A DNA stretch of 21,214 nucleotides from CAYVQU01 sp964453155 (GTDB taxonomy: Bacteria; Chloroflexota; Anaerolineae; Anaerolineales; UBA11858). Positions 5,792-14,087 of the stretch are shown in pieces. Position numbers and translations under genes: made by a program. The stretch lies in the NCBI GenBank assembly GCA_964453155.1, contig CAYVQU010000087.1, forward strand, positions 1 to 21,214, written 5' to 3'. Each line of letters begins with the position of its first letter. The stretch's first letter is position 1. Below the pieces are notes generated by a model. It ran no database searches. It was not told the DNA's origin and was given only the letters and a program-made list of their open reading frames with translations.

Positions 5792-8560
5792 ATGAAAAAT
5801 TATCGAAAAATATTGGTTGCCTTTCTTTGCATTTTAGGGGTGATGATTCTCATGGTTCTCGGCGACCAAAATCGGCCGGTCGAAGCGGCCTCTGTTTATC
5901 AAGAGACCGACATTGAGATTGAACCGGAGTTAATCCAACAGTTCCAAATGGAAGCTGATACGTTGACCGGTGATCATCAGGTGGGATATTTGATTTATTT
6001 TGATGAAAAACCAGATTTAACCCCGGCTTACGAGTTGGATTGGGAAGCCCGCGGTCAATTTGTAATAACCGTCCTTCAAGATGCAGCCGAATCTGCTCAA
6101 AGGGATGTCCGGTCTTATCTGGATGATCACCGGGTCAGCTACCAGCCATTTTGGATTGATAACCTCATCCTCGTGGAGGGGTCTACTCAGCAAACTTTCA
6201 ATGGTTTGTTGGCCTTTTCAGAAATATCTGCTCTTCGGGTGCGACGGATGATGTCGATCCCCGAGCCGACTTTCGAAGATTTTGGACAGAAAGCGGGAGA
6301 TGTGCTTCCAACCGCAATTGAATCGAATATTACGCATGTCAATGCGGATGACGTCTGGGCTTTCGGTTATCGGGGTGAAGGGATGGTCGTGGCGAATATT
6401 GATACCGGTGTGCGAGGTACCCATGAGATTTTATTACGACAATATCGCGGCACCGCCACCAGCAGCGATGACTTCAATTGGTTAGGTGCTGCGGGTGGGA
6501 GTACAACCCCTGTTGATGATCACTCTCATGGTACCCATACGATGGGGACCATGGTGGGTGAAGATTACACCCTGACCAATCAACCCGGAATGGCCCCCGG
6601 CGCGCAATGGATTGCATGTGATGGCTGCGAAGGAACCAGTTGTCCAGACGCGGCCTTGTTGACTTGTGCCCAATGGATTGTCGCGCCATACCCAAGTGGT
6701 GAAATGCATTTGGCCGATTCAGATATGCGGCCGCATGTGGTTAATAATTCTTGGGGTGATTGTGGCCGGAGTTATGATAATTGGTACCAGGATTCGGTCG
6801 ATGCCTGGCATGCGGCGGGGATTTATCCGGTCTTTTCAAATGGCAATTCCTCCAACTGCTCTTATTCTTCACCACCAGGATTGAACACGGTGGGTAATCC
6901 GGCTCGTTATGGGAATGTCACCGGCGTGGGTTCAACGGGTCAGAGCAATGGGGCCTATGCGACCCATTCCAATTGGGGGCCAACTGACAATCCCGATACG
7001 ATTAATCCGGCCGGATACGCCAATCTCAAACCACAAGTGATGGCCCCCGGCGTTAGCATTCGATCGGCAACCAATTCCACCGATAGTTCCTATGGTTCTT
7101 GGAATGGGACCTCCATGTCGGCCCCGCATGTCACGGGGTTGGTGGCACTAATGTGGCAGGCCGCGCCCTGTTTGATCGGTAATTATGCCACCACTGAAAC
7201 TATCCTCCAGGAAACTGCAACGCCCATTCCATATGATTCTGGAAATGGAGATGAAGGGCCGGGCAATGTGCCCAATCATGCGACTGGTTGGGGCGAAATC
7301 AATGCTTTGGCCGCAGTACAGGTGGCGCGCGAATTTTGTTCGCTCGACGCTACCCCCGAAAGTCAAACAATTTGTGCCCCGGGTGATGTTCAATATGATG
7401 TCCGTCTGGGTCCGGGCTTTACCTCCGATGTAACGCTGTCTCTTTTAGGGAATCCCACCGGGTCAAGCCTGGTTTTCTCCCCTAATCCTGGTTCTCCTAA
7501 CAGCACCAGTACCTTGACCATAACGGTATCCGGATCAGCAACGACTGGTGAACATTCCCTGGAGGTGTCAGGTAATTCAACTTCAGAAGTTTATTCTGAT
7601 ACGGTTACTTTGCACATTGCCTCCACTGTTCCCGATAGCCCGGTACTCACCACTCCAGGAAATTCTGCAGCCGATGTTTCAGTCCAACCTGAAATGATTT
7701 GGGGTCCTGTTGCTCAAGCGGATGAGTATCTTTTAGAAATCGCGGCAGATAGTGGTTTTTCTACTGTAGTTTACTCTGCCACGGTTACTGGTAATTCGCA
7801 CCAAATTGACACCTGGTTGAATTTCGATGCGACCTACTATTGGCGCGTTCGCGCTGAAAACTTTTGCGGTACGAGTACTTATTCAACAACTTACAACTTT
7901 GCCACCTCAACCTCCCCGACAGTTCTATTGGTGGATGACGATGACAATAATCCCGATGTTCAATCTTATTATTCAGCGACCCTGAATGCCCTAAATTATG
8001 ATTTCACGATCTGGGATACCGACAATTCTGATACCGAACCAACTACCCAAACCTTAAACAGTTTTGATTTTGTGATCTGGTTTACGGGGGACGAGTGGGA
8101 TGTTGTCACCGGCCCCGGAGATGCAAGTGAAACAGCATTAGCCAGTTGGTTGGATACGGAAAATCGTTGTTTGCTGATTGTCAGCCAGGATTACCATTAT
8201 GATCGGGGCAACACCAGCTTTATGGATACTTATTTAGGGGTTGATTCCATCTCAGATGATCAATATCAAACCACGGTTACGGGCACCGGTTTTCGGTTTG
8301 GTACGTTGGGGTCGTTTGATTTGAGTTATCCCTTCAGTAATTGGAGTGATATTGTGACTCCCGATGCCGATGCCTCAGTTGCATTTGATGGCAACAAGGG
8401 ATACGCGGCCCTCACAAAAAATACGGGCACATATAAAACTTCGTTTTGGACTTTTCCTTTAGAGGCTCTCCCAACTGCGACCGACCGAGAAAATGCTTTG
8501 CAAACCTTCTTTGATTGGTGCGGTCCGGTTTATGTTTATATTCCCTTAGTCATTCGATAG
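5792..8560 (+). CDS. Secreted S8 subtilisin-like serine peptidase, multidomain
   Basis: A 922-residue exported protease. A signal peptide covers about residues 1-33. A propeptide (about 35-165) contains VGYLIYFDEKPDL. The S8 catalytic domain (about 175-515) carries D204 in NIDTGV, H246 in SHGTH, oxyanion N352 in SNGN and S441 in GTSMSAPH; it resembles the bacillopeptidase F subgroup. After it come a Cys-containing Ig-like domain (about 518-608), a fibronectin III-like domain (about 611-705, ending in YYWRVRAEN) and an alpha/beta domain starting VLLVDDDDN (about 707-905). The protein ends in VYVYIPLVIR, a hydrophobic tail of the kind I associate with Chloroflexota exported proteins. No SD site precedes the ATG. 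It is probably a scavenging protease; its location (surface or released) depends on what the tail does. Confidence 0.93.
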   Translation: MKNYRKILVAFLCILGVMILMVLGDQNRPVEAASVYQETDIEIEPELIQQFQMEADTLTGDHQVGYLIYFDEKPDLTPAYELDWEARGQFVITVLQDAAESAQRDVRSYLDDHRVSYQPFWIDNLILVEGSTQQTFNGLLAFSEISALRVRRMMSIPEPTFEDFGQKAGDVLPTAIESNITHVNADDVWAFGYRGEGMVVANIDTGVRGTHEILLRQYRGTATSSDDFNWLGAAGGSTTPVDDHSHGTHTMGTMVGEDYTLTNQPGMAPGAQWIACDGCEGTSCPDAALLTCAQWIVAPYPSGEMHLADSDMRPHVVNNSWGDCGRSYDNWYQDSVDAWHAAGIYPVFSNGNSSNCSYSSPPGLNTVGNPARYGNVTGVGSTGQSNGAYATHSNWGPTDNPDTINPAGYANLKPQVMAPGVSIRSATNSTDSSYGSWNGTSMSAPHVTGLVALMWQAAPCLIGNYATTETILQETATPIPYDSGNGDEGPGNVPNHATGWGEINALAAVQVAREFCSLDATPESQTICAPGDVQYDVRLGPGFTSDVTLSLLGNPTGSSLVFSPNPGSPNSTSTLTITVSGSATTGEHSLEVSGNSTSEVYSDTVTLHIASTVPDSPVLTTPGNSAADVSVQPEMIWGPVAQADEYLLEIAADSGFSTVVYSATVTGNSHQIDTWLNFDATYYWRVRAENFCGTSTYSTTYNFATSTSPTVLLVDDDDNNPDVQSYYSATLNALNYDFTIWDTDNSDTEPTTQTLNSFDFVIWFTGDEWDVVTGPGDASETALASWLDTENRCLLIVSQDYHYDRGNTSFMDTYLGVDSISDDQYQTTVTGTGFRFGTLGSFDLSYPFSNWSDIVTPDADASVAFDGNKGYAALTKNTGTYKTSFWTFPLEALPTATDRENALQTFFDWCGPVYVYIPLVIR

Positions 8561-8578
8561 GAAATACTGGGGTTTCTA

Positions 8579-9973
8579 GTGCGTAGCTTAATTTCTTGGG
8601 TGTTTTTTCTTGGGGTTAGTCTAGTTTTATGCGGAACTGGGTGTGCAGTCAAAACGCCAGCGTTGCAGATTACAACGACTCCAATTTTGACTGCTTCACC
8701 CGAGACTACCGCAGAGACTTGTTGCCAATCTCCACATAAACCAACCGCGTTTGTACCTGTTTTACCCGATCCCCTTGAATTCAATTTTGGATTAACTTAT
8801 CATCGCCCGGATGGGAATCGATTAGTTGCTGGGTATGGTGATCTGCAGAATGCTGAAATAATTGATATTCCGCTGCCCGGTACTCCGATGTGGGTGGTCG
8901 CAGCCCCTTATAATTCTGGCAGTTTGTGGGTTGTGGTGCTGACAGATGGGGGTGTAACGGCATTCTATGTCGAAAATGGTACCGCCCGTTCATTTGAAAT
9001 TCAGCCCCAAACCCTACCATCCGGGATGCCACCCATATTGATTTATTCAGCTGAATCCGCCAGTTTGATGACCAATCCAATATCGAATGATCTCGGTGTA
9101 ACCCATCCTATTTGGAACGCGGCGACAAAATCGCAAATTCTGATATCTGTGTTGAATGAAGTTGTCTTATGGGATTCTGGTGTGCAAGATAAACTGGCTG
9201 GTGAAGCTTTGCCAGATGCCCGCATTCTCCAAGACGAATCAGGTCGGATTTTATTGCTGTCACAACCTACCAATCAATATGGACATGGCGTTCTGGGTGA
9301 TTCGATTGAGGCTGCTGGATTTACACTCGTTGAATCGAACGATGAATTGCGTGTAGTCACCGCGGGTACAGTTGACCAGTCGGCCGTTATCGAAGGGATT
9401 GTCCCCATTTGGTCCGACCTCAACGGTGACAACATTCGGGAAATAATCGTTACCGAAAGTGATGCTAACCAGGGTGCTAGAATCGTGGCATACGCTGAAA
9501 CTGGCATTCCCATCGCAGTTGGACCTGCCATCGGTCAGGGATATCGCTGGCGGCATCAATTGGCCGTCGCACCATTTGGGCCGGCAGGTGAGCTTGAGTT
9601 AGCCGTAGTTCGTACCCCGCATATTGGCGGTATCCTTGAGTTTTACCAAATGCGAGGCAACCAATTAGAAATTGTGGCGACCCTCTCTGGGTTCAGCACC
9701 CATTCCATCGGTTCCCGCAATTTGGATAACGCCCTGGCTGGTGACTTCGATGGCGATGGAATCATTGAATTGTTATTGCCAGATCAGGCTCATGAAAATC
9801 TAGGCGCAGTCCACCGGACAGATTCGGGCGTAGAAGTCGAATGGTGGCTGCCATTGGCGGGCAAACATACTTCCAATCTCGCCGCGGTGACCTTGCCTGA
9901 TGGTCAGATTACAGTAGGGATTGGTACCGAAAATAATATTTTGCGAATCTGGAATTCACAGGAGGATAAATGA
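8579..9973 (+). CDS. Probable lipoprotein with FG-GAP/VCBS-like repeats
   Basis: A 464-residue exported protein of unknown function. Residues 1-21 form a signal sequence and C22 in CGTGCAV is the possible lipid site, although Gly at -3 is atypical. A Thr/Pro-rich linker follows, with a CC pair at 48-49. The rest is beta-rich and suggests a beta-propeller: two calcium-loop-like motifs, SDLNGDNIREIIV (about 279-291) and GDFDGDGIIELLL (about 388-400), match FG-GAP/VCBS repeats, which bind ligands or proteins outside the cell. The start is GTG 8579, the codon directly before the signal peptide; the SD is weak. It lies 18 nt after the subtilisin and overlaps the next gene by ATGA. It could be a surface partner or receptor for the protease products, but that is only inferred from context. 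Confidence 0.72.
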   Translation: MRSLISWVFFLGVSLVLCGTGCAVKTPALQITTTPILTASPETTAETCCQSPHKPTAFVPVLPDPLEFNFGLTYHRPDGNRLVAGYGDLQNAEIIDIPLPGTPMWVVAAPYNSGSLWVVVLTDGGVTAFYVENGTARSFEIQPQTLPSGMPPILIYSAESASLMTNPISNDLGVTHPIWNAATKSQILISVLNEVVLWDSGVQDKLAGEALPDARILQDESGRILLLSQPTNQYGHGVLGDSIEAAGFTLVESNDELRVVTAGTVDQSAVIEGIVPIWSDLNGDNIREIIVTESDANQGARIVAYAETGIPIAVGPAIGQGYRWRHQLAVAPFGPAGELELAVVRTPHIGGILEFYQMRGNQLEIVATLSGFSTHSIGSRNLDNALAGDFDGDGIIELLLPDQAHENLGAVHRTDSGVEVEWWLPLAGKHTSNLAAVTLPDGQITVGIGTENNILRIWNSQEDK

Positions 9974-10812
9974 AAAAAGTTGGAATTTTACATCCGGGCC
10001 AAATGGGAATTTCGATAGCTGCTGCAGCTAAAAATGGCGGAAATGAAGTCTATTGGGTGTCAGCAGGTCGTAGTCCTGTAACTTACCAAAGGGCCGCGGA
10101 AAATCACCTGATTGAACTCACCTCGTTACAAGCATTTTGTGATACATGCGAAATCATTTTATGTGTTTGCCCACCCCACGCGGCCGAAACTGTCGCCGCT
10201 GATGTCGTGAAAGCCAATTTCCAGGGCTTATATGTCGATGCAAACGCGGTCGCGCCTCAGCGCGTTCAAACCATCGCCAATTTGATGTCCGCCAATGGGG
10301 TGAAGTTCGTTGATGGGAGTATCATTGGTGGCCCTGCCTGGCAGCCAGGACGGACTTGGTTGTACCTATCTGGGGAAGAATCGCAACATATTGCAGACTT
10401 GTTCACGAATGGCCCCCTTGAAACCGAAATCATTGGCACTGAGATTGGCAAAGCTTCGGCCATAAAAATGTGTTTCGCGGCCTATACTAAGGGGACGACG
10501 GCTTTATTGAGCGCCATTTTGGCAGCGGCGGAGGGGTTAGGCGTTCGCCGCGATCTAGAAAACCAATGGTCACGCCGTGGTTCAGATTTTGCCGATCAGT
10601 CCCACAACCGGGCTCGCCGGGTGACCGCCAAGGCGTGGCGTTTTGCTGGCGAGATGGATGAGATTGCTTCAACATTCGAAAGTGTTGGGCTCCCAGGCGG
10701 CTTTCATCAGGCTGCGGCCGATATCTACACCCGAATTGCTGATTTCAAGGGTGCCGAAGAAATTCCTGAACTCCAAGAGGTGCTAAAAGTTCTGCTGCAA
10801 AACTCAAAATGA
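9970..10812 (+). CDS. NAD(P)-dependent dehydrogenase, 3-hydroxyisobutyrate dehydrogenase-like with DUF1932
   Basis: A 280-residue cytosolic oxidoreductase. The N-terminal Rossmann fold (about 1-155) has the dinucleotide loop GILHPGQMG at residues 5-13. This is the HPG variant typical of the subgroup whose C-terminal domain is DUF1932; here that domain starts around residue 165 with KMCFAAYTKGTTALL. Relatives belong to the 6-phosphogluconate/3-hydroxyacid dehydrogenase superfamily, but the substrate of this branch is not established. GGAGG at 9961-9965 is 4 nt from the ATG, inside the preceding lipoprotein gene, and the ATG overlaps that gene's TGA. The two are therefore likely coupled in translation, which is odd for an exported protein and a cytosolic enzyme. 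Confidence 0.83.
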   Translation: MKKVGILHPGQMGISIAAAAKNGGNEVYWVSAGRSPVTYQRAAENHLIELTSLQAFCDTCEIILCVCPPHAAETVAADVVKANFQGLYVDANAVAPQRVQTIANLMSANGVKFVDGSIIGGPAWQPGRTWLYLSGEESQHIADLFTNGPLETEIIGTEIGKASAIKMCFAAYTKGTTALLSAILAAAEGLGVRRDLENQWSRRGSDFADQSHNRARRVTAKAWRFAGEMDEIASTFESVGLPGGFHQAAADIYTRIADFKGAEEIPELQEVLKVLLQNSK

Positions 10813-10845
10813 GACCAGCGACCTAAAACCCCCAATTTATCCCTG

Positions 10846-10854
10846 TGCTATACT
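10846..10854 (+). promoter_or_regulatory. Extended -10 promoter for the AIM24-family gene
   Basis: TGCTATACT is an extended -10 element (TG, one base, then TATACT). The -35 region is poor, as is common for extended -10 promoters. Transcription would start near 10861 and leave a 5' UTR of about 60 nt that includes GGAGG at 10912-10916. Confidence 0.5.
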
Positions 10855-10922
10855 GAGGTCACAGCATTACAATCTCACAACCTTTAATCTTAAAGTTTCA
10901 TTTCATTTTCCGGAGGTAGATC

Positions 10923-11606
10923 ATGGAATACAAAATTCACGGTACCGTAATGCAATCATTGGATGTCGGCCTTTCCCAAGGGGAATCGGTTTACACCGAA
11001 TCCGGTGGAATGGCCTGGATGCGCGGCAAAATTGCGATGGAGACCAATACAAAAGGGGGCGTTATGGCTGGTTTGGGTCGTGCTCTGGCGGGTGAATCCC
11101 TTTTTATGACAACCTACACCTGTCAAAGCCCAAATGGTCTGATTTCGTTTACCCCTGAAGTCCCCGGCAAAGTATTACCGATCCAATTGGCTGCCGGGCA
11201 AACCCTCATCTGCCAAAAGGATTCGTTTATGTGCGCCGAGAGTTCGGTCAAGTTGGAGATGCACTTCCGCAAAAAATTGGGCGCCGGATTGTTTGGTGGT
11301 GAGGGCTTTATTCTTCAAAAAATCACTGGCCCCGGGACTGCTTTTGTAGAAATCCCCGGTGAAGTCCGCGAATACGAATTACCAGCGAACGGTGTCATGC
11401 GCGTCGATCCCGGTCACATTGCCATGTTTGAACCCACCGTAACGTATGATATCGCCCGCGTCAAAGGGCTAAAGAACATTTTCTTTTCAGGAGAAGGCTT
11501 ATTCCTGGCCACTCTGAAAGGTCCCGGAAAAGTGTGGATGCAGACACTCCCCATTTCCAATCTGGCAGCCAAGTTAGCCAGATATATGCCGACAAAGAGC
11601 AGCTAA
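10923..11606 (+). CDS. AIM24/TIGR00266 family protein
   Basis: A 227-residue cytosolic protein of the AIM24 (DUF124) family, a double-stranded beta-helix-like fold whose biochemical role in bacteria is not established; the yeast relative AIM24 is mitochondrial. Characteristic features are the early VMQSLDVGLSQGESVYTESG, GGVMAGLGRALAGESLF, the central AFVEIPGEVREYEL and the closing GEGLFLATLKGPGKVWMQT, which spans the family's full usual length of about 220-260 residues. GGAGG lies 6 nt before the ATG. It has its own promoter and is closed by a strong terminator, so it is probably transcribed alone. Confidence 0.88.
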   Translation: MEYKIHGTVMQSLDVGLSQGESVYTESGGMAWMRGKIAMETNTKGGVMAGLGRALAGESLFMTTYTCQSPNGLISFTPEVPGKVLPIQLAAGQTLICQKDSFMCAESSVKLEMHFRKKLGAGLFGGEGFILQKITGPGTAFVEIPGEVREYELPANGVMRVDPGHIAMFEPTVTYDIARVKGLKNIFFSGEGLFLATLKGPGKVWMQTLPISNLAAKLARYMPTKSS

Positions 11607-11612
11607 TCTCTC

Positions 11613-11669
11613 AAAAAAGTTCCCCGGAAACTTAAGGTTCTGCGAACCCAGTTTCCGGGGAACTTTTTT
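11613..11669. terminator. Bidirectional intrinsic terminator
   Basis: Bases 11613-11631 and 11651-11669 pair perfectly over 19 bp, with AAAAAA at the left edge and TTTTTT at the right edge, so T runs follow the GC-rich core in both directions. The loop holds a small secondary hairpin (GGTTC/GAACC, 11636-11648). It separates the convergent AIM24-family gene (+) and hypD (-), whose stop is only 3 nt away. Confidence 0.95.
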
Positions 11670-11671
11670 TG

Positions 11672-14032
11672 TTAAACTGCGGTATGCTCCGTCCGGTGGA
11701 TGATTTCTTCCTGCAAGGCCACACTCAAATCGCAAAAATAATCGCTGTATCCGGCAACCCGGACGATTAAATCGCGGTATTTTTCCGGCTCCAGTTGGGC
11801 AGCTCGGAGCGTGTCCGCATCGATCACGTTAAATTGGATGTGATGACCGTCCATCTTGAAATAAGAGCGCACAAAATGGACCAGCTTGTTGATCCCGGTC
11901 TGGTCTGCCAGGAATTGAGGTGTGAATTTCTGGTTGAGGAGGGTGCCCCCGGTGCGGATGTGATCCATCTTGGCTGCGGACTGGATCACGGCGGTTGGAC
12001 CCTTGCGATCCGCGCCCTGAACGGGGGATATCCCCTCAGAAAGGGGTTCTCCCGCCCGGCGGCCGTCGGGCATGGCACCCATCACGGCCCCAAAATAAAC
12101 ATGGCAGGTGGTCGGCAGCATGTCGATGTGGTATGTGCCGCCTTTGGTGTTAGGGCGGCCATCGATTTGCGAGAAAAATTCTTCAAAGACCGCGCGCATC
12201 AAATCGTCGGCGGCGTCATCATCATTGCCGTATTTGGGAGTCTTGTTAAGCGCGATTTGGCGAATTTTTTCGTGATCAACAAAATTTTCGTCTAAAGCCG
12301 TCAAAACCTCATCTAAACTGAAACGCTGTTTTTCAAACACATACTGTTTGATGAAGCTCAAAGAGTCTGTAATCGACCCGATTCCAACTCCTTGAATGTA
12401 GGAGGTGTTATACCGAGCGCCCCCAGCGTGATAATCCATCCCGGTCTCAATGCAATCATCAATTAACAGCGATAGGAACGGCACCGGCAGGTAGGTGGCA
12501 TAAATCTGCTCAATGACATTGTTGCCCCGGATTTTAATTTCGATAAAATGGGACAATTGCTGGGTGAAGGCCTCCCATAACTCGTCATAGGATTCGAAAT
12601 CGCGTGGGTCTCCGGTTTTAATTCCAATTTGGTTGCCCGTCCGCGGGTCTTTCCCATTGTTGAGGGTGATCTCCAAAACCTTGGGTAAATTGAAGTATCC
12701 CGTCAGACAATAATTCTCTTTCCCAAAGGCCCCCGTTTCGACGCAGCCGCTGGTGCCCCCATTGCGGGCATCTTCAATTGACTTGCCGACGCGAACCATT
12801 TCTTGCACAACCGCATCCGCGTTGAAAATCGATGGCTGCCCAAACCCGGTCTTAATAATTTCGGCCGCTTTCTTCAAGAATCGATCGGGATTCTTTTTAC
12901 TGAGCTGCAAATTCGATCCCGGTTGGAGCAGGCGCATCTCTTTGATCACGTCTAATACGAGATAAGTGACCTCATTGACCCCATCAGAACCATCGGGTTT
13001 CAGGCCACCGGTGTTGATGGTCGCAAAATCGGTGTAGGTGCCGCTCTCGGCCGCGGTCACCCCGACCTTCGGAGGGGCGGGCTGATTGTTAAATTTGATC
13101 CAGAAGCATTGCAAGAGTTCTGCTGCATGCTCCCGCGTCAGCGTGCCGTCGGCCAGACCTTGTTCGTAAAAAGGGAACAAGTGCTGGTCAATCCGACCGG
13201 GATTGAAGGCGTCCCAGGTGTTGAGTTCAGTGATCACCCCGAGATGGACGAACCAGTAATATTGCAAGGCTTCCCAAAAATTCCGCGGGGCGTTGGCTGG
13301 GACCCAATTACAGACCTCGGCAATCTGCTCCAATTCTGCCTTGCGGTGCAGATCGGTTTCAACCGCGGCCAGTTCTCGGCTCTTTTCAGCATGCCGCTCC
13401 CCAAACCGAATGATGGCCTGCGCCGCAATCTTCATCCCCCGCAGTTCTTCTTGATGGGCATAGGCCTGTGGATCGTTGATGAAATCCAATCGAGAGATAC
13501 GATCGTCGATCTCGGCAATGAAATCCAACATCCCCATTTTGTAGATTTTGTCATCGAGAACGGTGTGGCCGGGGGCGCGCTGCTCCATGAATTCGGTGAA
13601 CATCCCGGCTTCGTAGGCCGCGATCCACTCTGGGGTCATCTCAGCGAAGATCAACTCCCGGATGGTTTGTCCCTCCCAAAAGGGGATGATGTTGGCCGCG
13701 TATGTCTCTCGTTCTGGAAGAGCAACCTTATAGGACGTTTTTTCGCGTGAATCTAGAATTTCCAAATCCTGAACCGTATGACAGCAAATTTCCGGATAGG
13801 TGGGGGTGGCTTTGGGCTGCGGGCCACGCTCGCCCACGATCAGTTCTCCCGCATTGATGCAGATTTCTTTGTTGTCCAGAATATGATAAAACGCCCGGGC
13901 GCGTTGGACCGGTAGGGAGGCCCGGCGGGGTTCATTTTTGTAGAAATCTGTCAATAATCTAGCCCGTTCCGCGGTAATGGACGGAATCGCGTCCAGACTC
14001 TGTTGGCGTAATTTTTGGACTCTTGGATTCAT
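11672..14032 (-). CDS. hypD: Glycyl radical enzyme, trans-4-hydroxy-L-proline dehydratase
   Basis: A 786-residue oxygen-sensitive glycyl radical enzyme. HypD dehydrates trans-4-hydroxy-L-proline to (S)-1-pyrroline-5-carboxylate (P5C), which P5C reductase turns into proline. The radical glycine is G761 in RVAGYSDYF; the thiyl cysteine is C430 in GGTSGCVETGAFGK. The residues I recall from the Clostridioides difficile HypD active site are all present at a constant offset of -4: F148, H156, D274, S330, D335, F336, C430, E432, Y446, T641 and G761. This argues against pyruvate formate-lyase, glycerol dehydratase and choline or isethionate lyases. The SD AGAGG precedes the ATG by 7 nt. It follows hypE by 55 nt, with a hairpin between. 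The name is shared with an unrelated hydrogenase maturation protein. No proC is in the window. Confidence 0.87.
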   Translation of the reverse strand: MNPRVQKLRQQSLDAIPSITAERARLLTDFYKNEPRRASLPVQRARAFYHILDNKEICINAGELIVGERGPQPKATPTYPEICCHTVQDLEILDSREKTSYKVALPERETYAANIIPFWEGQTIRELIFAEMTPEWIAAYEAGMFTEFMEQRAPGHTVLDDKIYKMGMLDFIAEIDDRISRLDFINDPQAYAHQEELRGMKIAAQAIIRFGERHAEKSRELAAVETDLHRKAELEQIAEVCNWVPANAPRNFWEALQYYWFVHLGVITELNTWDAFNPGRIDQHLFPFYEQGLADGTLTREHAAELLQCFWIKFNNQPAPPKVGVTAAESGTYTDFATINTGGLKPDGSDGVNEVTYLVLDVIKEMRLLQPGSNLQLSKKNPDRFLKKAAEIIKTGFGQPSIFNADAVVQEMVRVGKSIEDARNGGTSGCVETGAFGKENYCLTGYFNLPKVLEITLNNGKDPRTGNQIGIKTGDPRDFESYDELWEAFTQQLSHFIEIKIRGNNVIEQIYATYLPVPFLSLLIDDCIETGMDYHAGGARYNTSYIQGVGIGSITDSLSFIKQYVFEKQRFSLDEVLTALDENFVDHEKIRQIALNKTPKYGNDDDAADDLMRAVFEEFFSQIDGRPNTKGGTYHIDMLPTTCHVYFGAVMGAMPDGRRAGEPLSEGISPVQGADRKGPTAVIQSAAKMDHIRTGGTLLNQKFTPQFLADQTGINKLVHFVRSYFKMDGHHIQFNVIDADTLRAAQLEPEKYRDLIVRVAGYSDYFCDLSVALQEEIIHRTEHTAV

Positions 14033-14050
14033 GAAAAAACCTCTATTGAA

Positions 14051-14080
14051 GGAATGCGGTTACTACCAGTAACCCATTCC
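14051..14080 (-). promoter_or_regulatory. Intercistronic hairpin between hypE and hypD
   Basis: GGAATG plus GGTTACT pair with AGTAACC plus CATTCC, giving 13 bp with one bulged base and a 3-nt loop. No T run follows on either strand, so it is not a standard terminator. On the mRNA it ends 5-6 nt before the hypD SD site. It may stabilise or process the message so that enzyme and activase are made in different amounts. Confidence 0.6.
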
Positions 14081-14087
14081 TAATTGA

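Noticed and set aside
11795..13750. Plus-strand frames of 166 and 213 codons opposite hypD
   Set aside because: Antisense shadows of a gene with a complete set of catalytic residues.
11672..14032. Annotation as pyruvate formate-lyase or glycerol dehydratase
   Set aside because: The single-cysteine GCVET motif excludes PFL, which has two adjacent cysteines, and the residue set matches HypD rather than glycerol dehydratase.
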